From positions 3,438 to 12,778 of the forward strand of contig DHOD01000005.1 in the NCBI GenBank assembly GCA_002407725.1: a stretch of 9,341 nucleotides of DNA. Reading direction: 5' to 3'. Of this stretch, positions 1-5,668 are shown piece by piece (the first letter of the stretch is position 1; the number at the start of each line of letters is the position of its first letter). A program made the translations under genes and the position numbers. This DNA comes from Christensenella sp. UBA5399. GTDB lineage: Bacteria; Bacillota; Clostridia; Christensenellales; Christensenellaceae. The notes under the pieces were generated by a model. It was not told the DNA's origin. It saw only the letters and a list, made by a program, of their open reading frames with translations, and did no database searches.

Positions 1-675
1 GGCCAGAGCACACAGATGATCGTTGGCGCGACGCCCGAATCGGATTTGCAGATACTGCGCCTGACGGAAGGATTGTACAAAAAGTACGAGCTTAAGCGGG
101 TGTTCTTTTCGGCATATATCCCGGTAGCGGACAACCCGTTGCTGCCATCCTTGGAGACAAAGCCGCCGCTGCTGCGCGAACACCGGTTGTACCAGGCCGA
201 CTGGCTGCTGCGGTTTTACAATTTTACCGCCGCCGAGATACTGGACGACGCGCACCCTACGTTCAACCCGTATATCGACCCAAAATGCAACTGGGCGGTC
301 AACCATATGGAGCTTTTTCCGTTGGAGGTCAACCGTGCGTCGTACGACGAGCTGTTGCGCGTGCCCGGCATCGGTGTGAGAAGCGCGCAGCGTATACTGG
401 CCGCGCGGCGCACGGCGCAATTGACATTTGACGCGCTCAAAAAAATAGGCGTTGTGCTCAAGCGGGCCAAATACTTCCTCACCTGCCGCGGCAGGATGCA
501 GGACGGGTTGCGCTTTTCCGACGACGAAGTCATGTATTCGCTGATGTCCAAAAAAGAACTTGCCATGTACAGAAGCAGCTACTACTTAAACGACGGCTCC
601 AAACAGCTTTCATTTTTCCGGGGGCCGGAATTACTTGAAGAGGATGTGCGCAAATGCCTGAGCGGCCAGATGTAA
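1..675 (+). CDS. Putative DNA modification/repair radical SAM protein (3' part only)
   Basis: The reading frame is open from base 1 (GQSTQMIVGATPESD...), so the gene starts before the window and only the last 224 residues are visible. The radical SAM cysteine cluster would lie upstream and cannot be seen. The fragment resembles, from memory, the C-terminal half of the family called 'putative DNA modification/repair radical SAM protein' (TIGR03916-type, usually a little over 400 residues), with the typical RLYQADWLLRFYNF stretch. At about residues 115-136 there is a helix-hairpin-helix signature, LLRVPGIGVRSAQRIL, the fold used by many repair proteins for sequence-independent DNA backbone contact. 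A second, weaker unit follows (FDALKKIGVVLKRAKYFL). The gene overlaps the DUF4130 gene by 22 bases, implying one transcript and coupled translation. The substrate and reaction of this family are not established to my knowledge; a DNA role is inferred from the HhH motif and the partner. Confidence 0.88.
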   Translation, partial: GQSTQMIVGATPESDLQILRLTEGLYKKYELKRVFFSAYIPVADNPLLPSLETKPPLLREHRLYQADWLLRFYNFTAAEILDDAHPTFNPYIDPKCNWAVNHMELFPLEVNRASYDELLRVPGIGVRSAQRILAARRTAQLTFDALKKIGVVLKRAKYFLTCRGRMQDGLRFSDDEVMYSLMSKKELAMYRSSYYLNDGSKQLSFFRGPELLEEDVRKCLSGQM

Positions 676-1466
676 TCTATACATACGACGGCAGCTTTGA
701 GGGCCTGATGTGCTGCGTGTTCGAAAGCTATGACCGGCGGGAGGTACCGGGGGCGGTCTATGGCCCCGGTACGCGGCAGCTTTCGCTGTTTGGCAGCAGG
801 GAGATTGTCACCGACCGCGCGGCAGCTTTGCGGGTATCCGATGCCATCCCCCGCAAAATCTGCCCCGACGCGCTGGATTTTGTGCAACGGGCCTTTTTGA
901 CGTTCCCTGCCGAAAAAGAGCTGGACACGCTGCTCTTCCTGCGGCTGGGCTTCACGCACGGGCGCAGGGTCATGGACATGCTGCATAACGACGTTGTGGA
1001 CAGGCTCTCCAAGGCGGTGCGGCACCTGGGGCAGGAGGCGCACCTGCTTTCCGGATTTTTGCGGTTCTCCGATGCGGGCGGCGCGCTTGTCGCGCAAATC
1101 ACGCCCAAAAACTTTGTGCTGCCTGTGCTTGCGCCGCACTTTATTGCGCGATACCCCGGCGAGAACATGCTGATTTATGACAAAACGCACCAGTCCGCTT
1201 TTTTCTACCATGAAGGGAAAATGAAAATCTGCCCCGTGGAAGACTTCACAATGCCCGACCCGGATGAAGAGGAGCTGAAATTCCGCAAGCTCTGGAAGCT
1301 GTTTTACAATACCATCGGCATCAAGGAGCGGTACAATCCCAAGTGCCGCATGACACACATGCCCAAGCGCTACTGGGAAAACATGACCGAGTTTGCGTCC
1401 GATTCATTTTTTAAAAGCAAACCGAAACGCATTGACCAGGTCGCATTGCCGCATCACAAGGGCTAG
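654..1466 (+). CDS. DUF4130-type DNA metabolism protein, partner of the radical SAM protein
   Basis: A complete 270-residue protein. It begins with the family-like MPERPDVIYTYDGSFEGLMCCVFESY and ends in the conserved block LFYNTIGIKERYNPKCRMTHMPKRYWENMTEF (about residues 222-253), which I recognise as the DUF4130 signature (TIGR03915-type, 'probable DNA metabolism protein'). In other bacteria this domain is found beside the same radical SAM family or fused to a uracil-DNA-glycosylase-like domain; no such extra domain is present here. The ATG at 654 has an AGAGG at 639-643 ten bases upstream and lies inside the end of the radical SAM gene in another frame, so translation is probably coupled. 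No membrane segment or signal peptide is visible, so it is expected to be cytoplasmic. The catalytic role is unknown; DNA repair or base modification is inferred from family context only. Confidence 0.88.
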   Translation: MPERPDVIYTYDGSFEGLMCCVFESYDRREVPGAVYGPGTRQLSLFGSREIVTDRAAALRVSDAIPRKICPDALDFVQRAFLTFPAEKELDTLLFLRLGFTHGRRVMDMLHNDVVDRLSKAVRHLGQEAHLLSGFLRFSDAGGALVAQITPKNFVLPVLAPHFIARYPGENMLIYDKTHQSAFFYHEGKMKICPVEDFTMPDPDEEELKFRKLWKLFYNTIGIKERYNPKCRMTHMPKRYWENMTEFASDSFFKSKPKRIDQVALPHHKG

Positions 1467-1543
1467 GGAATGATTGGGTGTTTTCGCATCCCTTCTCCAG
1501 AGGGAATACCTGCGTAATTCATGATGGGCCTTCGGTGATTCAT

Positions 1544-1572
1544 TTGCTTAATCCGGCGAACCCCTGTATAAT
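1544..1572 (+). promoter_or_regulatory. Sigma-A-type promoter of the phosphatase gene, probably giving a leaderless mRNA
   Basis: A perfect -10 box TATAAT lies at 1567-1572, with a weak -35 TTGCTT (3 of 6) at 1544-1549 and a 17-base spacer. The expected transcription start (6-7 bases after the -10) falls on or beside the A of the ATG at 1579. There is no purine-rich ribosome binding site between the -10 and the ATG. Confidence 0.6.
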
Positions 1573-1578
1573 TTAGGT

Positions 1579-2346
1579 ATGGATAAACGATTGAACAAGC
1601 CCGCCAACCTGCGCGACCTGGGCGGAATTCCCGTGCGTGGCGGCAAAACGGTTAAAATGCGCAAGCTGCTGCGCTCAGGCGAGTTGTGCGGCATGACGGA
1701 AGAAGAAAAATCGATACTGCAAAACGACTATTGCCTTGCCGAGGTGCTGGATTTCCGTTCCGCAAAGGAATTTGTCGAGCGCCCGGACGCATCGTTTCCC
1801 GGTGTGCCCAATACCAACATCGACCTGATGGCAAACGCCGAGGAGTTGGTGGTCAGCTTTGACAATTTTGAGGCCCACGCGGGGAAAACCGCTGCGCGCG
1901 GATTCATGCTGGAGGCATACGACCTAGTGACCGGCGACGATCTTGCCACACAGGGTATACGGCAGTTTTTTGCCAAAACGCTGGAAGACCGCGACGGCGC
2001 ACTGCTGTTCCACTGCTTTGCTGGCAAGGACCGCACCGGCATGACGGCTGCGTTCCTGCTGCGGATACTGGGCGCCGACATGGAGGATATTTTTGACGAC
2101 TACCTGAAGACCAACGAGCAGCGCAAAGCGGAAAACGCCGCCATGATCGAGCTGGAGCGCGCACAGGGCAAATCCGAGGGCGAGCTTGCCGTGTTAGGCG
2201 AATTTTTGGTGGTTCGCCGCGAGTACCTGCAATATGCGTTTGACAACATCGACAAGCTGTACGGGGGGTTTGACCGTTACATTGGCAATGCCATCGGGCT
2301 GACCGATGCCGATATAGGCAGGCTACGGGAACTGTACCTGGCATAA
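1579..2346 (+). CDS. Tyrosine/phosphoinositide-type phosphatase (HCxxGKDRTG family)
   Basis: A 255-residue cytoplasmic protein of the Y_phosphatase3 type. The N-terminal NLRDLGG (residues 10-16) is typical of the family. The phosphate-binding loop HCFAGKDRTG starts at His145, with the predicted nucleophile Cys146 and the phosphate-binding Arg152 (CX5R). A Lys-Asp pair inside the loop (HCxxGKDR) marks the atypical bacterial/fungal phosphatases related to mycobacterial PtpB, which can act on phosphotyrosine, phosphoserine/threonine and phosphoinositides. The substrate here is unknown. The length matches the family. The ATG at 1579 is the only canonical start before the conserved NLRDLGG; the frame upstream is closed by TAA at 1549-1551. 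It appears to be a single-gene unit with its own promoter and a terminator about 60 bases after the stop. Confidence 0.9.
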   Translation: MDKRLNKPANLRDLGGIPVRGGKTVKMRKLLRSGELCGMTEEEKSILQNDYCLAEVLDFRSAKEFVERPDASFPGVPNTNIDLMANAEELVVSFDNFEAHAGKTAARGFMLEAYDLVTGDDLATQGIRQFFAKTLEDRDGALLFHCFAGKDRTGMTAAFLLRILGADMEDIFDDYLKTNEQRKAENAAMIELERAQGKSEGELAVLGEFLVVRREYLQYAFDNIDKLYGGFDRYIGNAIGLTDADIGRLRELYLA

Positions 2347-2407
2347 CGCATCCGCCGGTTATAGCTCTGCGTTTCGTTTTCGCTTCTCCCCTGTGAACTG
2401 CGCACCC

Positions 2408-2433
2408 AAAAAAACCGCTTTCGCGGTTTTTTT
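2408..2433. terminator. Bidirectional intrinsic terminator
   Basis: The structure is A7-CCGC-TTTC-GCGG-T7: an 11-bp perfect stem including the A/T arms, a 4-base loop, and a T tract on either strand. It lies between the stop of the phosphatase (2346, plus) and the stop of the acidic protein gene (2465, minus), so it can end both converging transcripts. Confidence 0.9.
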
Positions 2434-2464
2434 AAGCTATGCTAAAACGCAAGTTGCCTGTGCG

Positions 2465-2791
2465 CTACCTTCCGGTCAGCTCCGCCCGGAAATTGGTATA
2501 AATCACGGGGAAATCCATAAACTGGTTTTCATCGTTATACTCTTGCGCAAGCTGTTCTTCCACTTCCCCGAACGTTCCAAAACACGTTTTTTTCTCGTGT
2601 TCCTCTATCATATAGTCGTATCCGCCAAAATATATAAATTCCCCTGAACAAAAAGTGTTTTCATCTATTTCTATGATTTGATAAACCACTTCCACATCCG
2701 TTGTAAAACACTGCTTCTGCTCATCGAATAAAAAATCTCCCACAGGCCGTTCTTCTGCGATAAGCAGCTCTAATTCGTCCTTACTCAGCAT
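2465..2791 (-). CDS. Small acidic hypothetical protein downstream of the GGDEF gene
   Basis: A 108-residue protein (MLSKDELELLIAEERPVGDF...) that I do not recognise. The frame extends further upstream into the cyclase gene, but the ATG at 2791 has an AGAGG six bases before it and starts a sensible protein, so the shorter form is preferred. It is strongly acidic: about 26 Asp/Glu against 7 Lys/Arg. Aromatic and beta-prone stretches (FIYFGGYDYMI) and an amphipathic acidic helix-like segment (FGEVEEQLAQEYNDE) are visible. There are three cysteines, no signal peptide and no membrane helix, suggesting a small soluble cytoplasmic protein. It lies 89 bases behind the diguanylate cyclase stop on the same strand. 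I see neither a promoter nor a T-tailed terminator on that strand in the gap, so it is probably co-transcribed with the cyclase. A binding partner or immunity-like role is possible but unsupported. Confidence 0.72.
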   Translation of the reverse strand: MLSKDELELLIAEERPVGDFLFDEQKQCFTTDVEVVYQIIEIDENTFCSGEFIYFGGYDYMIEEHEKKTCFGTFGEVEEQLAQEYNDENQFMDFPVIYTNFRAELTGR

Positions 2792-2880
2792 ACATTCCCT
2801 CTTGCTTTTTCTGTACGGAACGCCCGTCCCGCAGCTTTCGCCCCTGCCCACATCCGCCACACCAGCGCCGCTTGGTGAAT

Positions 2881-4644
2881 TTATTTTTTGTTTGTTTTTG
2901 CATCGTACATTTTTTTGTCCGCCGCATTGACAATATCGTCTATGCTGCTGCCCGACCCGGCGACAAATTCCGTTATGCCGTAGCTGACCGCCAGCTTGTA
3001 AGGCGTCCTGTTGAGCGAGTTTTTGATGAAGATGTCCTCTTCGACTGCGCCCATCTTTTGGGCCGCAACCTGCTGGCCACATTGCAGCATCACCAAAAAC
3101 TCATCCCCGCCCCATCGGCAGATCATATCTTCCTTCCGCACATACCTGCGCAGCGAATCCACCACGCTCAATATCGCGTCGTCGCCCGCATCGTGCCCAT
3201 ATGTATCGTTGACGTCCTTAAGGCCGTCCACATCGATGAAGATCAACGACATGACCTCGCCCGCGTTCTCAGCGGTGTCATCCAAAACGTTCTGGATGAT
3301 CTGGTAACCTGTAATGCGGTTTAGCAGGCCCGTCATCATATCGGTGGATGCATAACGCTCCAGCCGCTCTTCATATTCCTTGCGGTTGGTGATCTCCAGC
3401 GCCGTCTCCATGTGCACCATGCGCCCGTCAATCCACTCTATGATGGAATCGTTGACCAGGTACCATTTGCCGGTCACCGTGTTTTGGAACTCCCATGTGT
3501 ACGCATCCATGATGACATTGCCGTGCTCGTCGATCATCTTATGGAGCGGGCAGAACGAGCATACGCCGTCCTCGCCCTGCTGGAGCACCTGCCAGCACTG
3601 CGCGCCTTCCAGCGCGCGCCCATCGGGCGAGCAAACCTCGCGCAGGGCTTTGTTGGTAAACAAAATCTCATTTGTCTGTATGTCGTTTACATAAATAATA
3701 TAGTTGAGGCTGTCCGTAATTTTATGCAATATGTCGATCGTCCGCAGAACTTTGGATTCCGCCTCGCGCCGGACCATCAGCGATACAATGATGCTCGATA
3801 CATTGCGCAGCAACGCAATTTCGTCCTTCCGCCACACCCGGTAGCTGTTGCAGTCGTCAAACCCGATGTACCCGATGGGTTTTTCATGGTAAACCAACGA
3901 GAGGATGGCAAGCGACTTGATGTTCTGGGCTTCCAGTATCTCTCTGTCGTCCTGGGGAAGATCGCGGACGTCGTCTGTGATATACATCCCGCTCTGCACA
4001 ATCACGTCGTAGTTGTAATCCGCCTTTTTCAGGTACTGCAGGTTCTGGATGGCGGGCTCGATGCCGTCGGCGCACCATTCGTACGTATTGCTTGTGTACA
4101 GCGGTGAAATATCCTCGAAAATATATGCCCGGCTGACATCCACATATTTCCCTATATATTCCAATATGTCGTTGATTGCCTCGTCGATGTTGTCCGTATG
4201 GGATGAGATATAGAACACCGAGGACAGTACATTGTTGATTTCGGCAGGTGAAAGGGATGAGAGGATCCCCTCTGTACGGTCGGAAATATAAAGGATATAC
4301 GTATCCTCCCGCTCGCCTTCGATCCGGTTGGCAGTCAGGCGAACGGGCATCATGTCATCCTGCGGCGTCACAATCTCCGTGGCATACCCGTCGACAGATC
4401 CCAGGGTGCGCAGCATGTTAAAAAAACTCGCTTCCTGGTTATGGTCTTTAAAGCGCATCACCTGGGCGAGATAATTCTCCTCGGTTTTTTCCTTTATATT
4501 GTCTATGACCAGCAACGGGTTGAGCGTCTGCTTGGCATAGGCGTTGAGATACACAATGGGATAGTTTTCCCGGTCCTTGAAAATAATGGCGGAAAGCGGA
4601 AATTTCCTGTATATAGTATCATACTTCAAATAATCCTGCTGCAT
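2881..4644 (-). CDS. PAS-GAF-PAS-GGDEF diguanylate cyclase
   Basis: A 587-residue soluble sensor cyclase predicted to make c-di-GMP from two GTP. The order is a PAS-like segment (about 15-122), a GAF-like domain (about 137-292, ending in the connector VRREAESKVLRTIDIL), a second PAS (about 305-421), and GGDEF (about 432-580). The active-site loop RWGGDEF (GGDEF at 512-516) is canonical. An RxxD product-inhibition site, RKED at 503-506, lies exactly five residues before it, so feedback inhibition is expected. The second PAS carries Cys350, Cys362 and Cys365 (C-x11-CSFCP), a pattern I recall from many clostridial PAS-GGDEF proteins; a redox or metal role is only a guess. No membrane helices are evident. 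The ATG at 4644 is chosen because GAGAGG lies five bases upstream; an in-frame GTG at 4659 lies upstream of that ribosome binding site. No EAL domain is attached. Confidence 0.93.
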   Translation of the reverse strand: MQQDYLKYDTIYRKFPLSAIIFKDRENYPIVYLNAYAKQTLNPLLVIDNIKEKTEENYLAQVMRFKDHNQEASFFNMLRTLGSVDGYATEIVTPQDDMMPVRLTANRIEGEREDTYILYISDRTEGILSSLSPAEINNVLSSVFYISSHTDNIDEAINDILEYIGKYVDVSRAYIFEDISPLYTSNTYEWCADGIEPAIQNLQYLKKADYNYDVIVQSGMYITDDVRDLPQDDREILEAQNIKSLAILSLVYHEKPIGYIGFDDCNSYRVWRKDEIALLRNVSSIIVSLMVRREAESKVLRTIDILHKITDSLNYIIYVNDIQTNEILFTNKALREVCSPDGRALEGAQCWQVLQQGEDGVCSFCPLHKMIDEHGNVIMDAYTWEFQNTVTGKWYLVNDSIIEWIDGRMVHMETALEITNRKEYEERLERYASTDMMTGLLNRITGYQIIQNVLDDTAENAGEVMSLIFIDVDGLKDVNDTYGHDAGDDAILSVVDSLRRYVRKEDMICRWGGDEFLVMLQCGQQVAAQKMGAVEEDIFIKNSLNRTPYKLAVSYGITEFVAGSGSSIDDIVNAADKKMYDAKTNKK

Positions 4645-4668
4645 ATTTTCCTCTCGCACCCAACCCCT

Positions 4669-4691
4669 AAAAACGGCGTAACCCTCGCCAT
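4669..4691 (-). promoter_or_regulatory. Small terminator-like hairpin in the cyclase leader
   Basis: In the minus-strand transcript, AUGGCG (4691-4686) can pair with CGCCGU (4678-4673) across a 7-base loop, with one G-U pair, and a run of five U follows. It lies inside the untranslated leader between promoter and start codon. The stem is short (6 bp), so an attenuator is possible but may be chance. Confidence 0.22.
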
Positions 4692-4715
4692 ACGATTTGC
4701 TAATTTATACAATAT

Positions 4716-4744
4716 ATTATAGTATATAGAGGCTGTATTGTCAA
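4716..4744 (-). promoter_or_regulatory. Consensus sigma-A promoter of the cyclase gene
   Basis: On the minus strand there is a perfect TTGACA (plus-strand 4739-4744) and a perfect TATAAT (4716-4721) separated by exactly 17 bases. The predicted start is near 4709, giving a leader of about 65 bases before the ATG at 4644. The -35 overlaps one arm of an inverted repeat. Confidence 0.88.
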
Positions 4745-4766
4745 AACAGGGCGCGCAATGACAATA
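4736..4766. repeat. Inverted repeat over the cyclase -35 box; possible operator
   Basis: TATTGTCA (4736-4743) and TGACAATA (4759-4766) are perfect 8-base inverted arms with a 15-base spacer. The left arm contains most of the cyclase -35 hexamer. The right arm lies just upstream of the divergent DUF218 gene. The geometry fits a shared repressor operator, but the left arm read forward is also a plausible -35 (TTGTCA) for the plus-strand gene, so two back-to-back promoters could produce the same symmetry. Confidence 0.4.
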
Positions 4767-4823
4767 TATTGTTTCTTTGAAAAAAGTGCGCCCGAAAATA
4801 GTATGGAGGAAACAATCGCTGTT

Positions 4824-5603
4824 ATGGCAGCTGAAAATAAAAGTAAAATTCTGCGGGCCATTTTAATTGCCTTGGGGATACTGCTGATACTGGACAGTGT
4901 GTTTATACGCCTCCGCTCCAACTGGAACCTGGGCGTTGTGCTGCCCGCAATCATGGGCATACCGCTGCTGCTGTACGGCCTGTTTCAGCCTGCAATTGAC
5001 GAACGAACACGCCATGGCGCGGCAAAGATCGTAAAGCGCATCCTGATTACCGTTTACTTTGCCGTAGCCGGTATCATGATCGTTTTTTCTGTGTGGGCGG
5101 CGTTTGCCGCGCACACCCGCCCCGACCCGGGCGCAGATGCGGTCATTGTGCTGGGCGCGGGCATCCGGGGCAACACTGTGTCCTACGCACTGCAAAACCG
5201 GCTGGATACGGCAGCACAGTATTATGAAGAGAATCCCGGTGCTCTGGTCGTTGTATCCGGCGGGCAGGGGCAGGGCGAGGATGTAAGCGAAGCGTACGCC
5301 ATGCAAAAGTACCTTTTGGAGCACACAAATGTGCCGGCGGAAAGCATCATCAAGGAAGAACTGTCCACCAGCACTGCCGAAAACTTCGCGTTTTCCAAAG
5401 AATTGCTGGACGGCCTTCTCGGTACCGATTACCGCGTGGTGTATGTGACAAACGATTTCCATATCCTCCGCGCGGGCATCATTGCGGAAGGCGAAAACAT
5501 GAACGCGCAAGGGCTGGCAGCGCCCACACCGTTCTACATCATTCCCAACAGCTATATGCGGGAATCGCTTGCGTTGCTGTACACATTTGTTTTTGGGATA
5601 TAA
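4824..5603 (+). CDS. DUF218 (SanA/ElyC/YdcF-like) membrane protein
   Basis: A 259-residue protein with three predicted membrane helices (about 10-29, 36-54 and 72-95) followed by an extracytoplasmic DUF218 domain. Family signatures are ADAVIVLGAGIRG (104-116), SGGQGQGEDVSEA (145-157), STSTAENFAFS (181-191) and VTNDFHILRA (208-217). In Escherichia coli the relatives ElyC and SanA affect envelope precursor handling and barrier function; the enzymatic activity of the family is not settled. The start is uncertain. An in-frame ATG at 4758 would give 281 residues and one at 4803 would give 266. The ATG at 4824 is preferred because GGAGG lies at 4805-4809, although 14 bases is a long spacing, and because it places the first helix close to the N-terminus. 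It is divergent from the cyclase and convergent with the PBP gene, so it forms a single-gene unit. Confidence 0.82.
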   Translation: MAAENKSKILRAILIALGILLILDSVFIRLRSNWNLGVVLPAIMGIPLLLYGLFQPAIDERTRHGAAKIVKRILITVYFAVAGIMIVFSVWAAFAAHTRPDPGADAVIVLGAGIRGNTVSYALQNRLDTAAQYYEENPGALVVVSGGQGQGEDVSEAYAMQKYLLEHTNVPAESIIKEELSTSTAENFAFSKELLDGLLGTDYRVVYVTNDFHILRAGIIAEGENMNAQGLAAPTPFYIIPNSYMRESLALLYTFVFGI

Positions 5604-5614
5604 TGCGTTACACA

Positions 5615-5648
5615 AACAGGCCCTGCATGATCACATGCAGGGCCTGTT
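5615..5648. terminator. Strong hairpin between convergent genes
   Basis: A 15-bp perfect stem, AACAGGCCCTGCATG (5615-5629) with its complement (5634-5648) around a 4-base ATCA loop, lies 12 bases after the DUF218 stop and 20 bases from the PBP stop. The plus-strand T7 tract (5661-5667) is 12 bases beyond the stem rather than directly after it. On the minus strand only short T runs follow. It probably serves as a shared terminator or 3'-end stabiliser. Confidence 0.7.
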
Positions 5649-5668
5649 AATATATGCATGTTTTTTTC

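Noticed and set aside
582..1358. Long minus-strand open frames opposite the DUF4130 gene
   Set aside because: They lie antisense to a clearly conserved protein, have no recognisable motif or ribosome binding site, and look like GC-driven shadow frames.
1476..1492. Hairpin GGGTG-TTTTCG-CATCCC after the DUF4130 stop
   Set aside because: The stem is short and bulged and no T tract follows, so it is not a credible terminator.
2393..2647. 84-codon plus-strand open frame after the phosphatase
   Set aside because: It runs through the bidirectional terminator and antisense to the acidic protein gene; no ribosome binding site.
2860..2880. CACCA...TGGTG hairpin followed by T-rich sequence on the plus strand
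   Set aside because: It resembles a plus-strand terminator, but no plus-strand gene runs into it; the T-rich part is the coding end of the cyclase (Lys/Asn codons). On the minus strand it has no T tail.
3412..4107. 231-codon plus-strand open frame opposite the GGDEF gene
   Set aside because: It is antisense to the GAF/PAS region of a well supported cyclase; its translation shows no family features.
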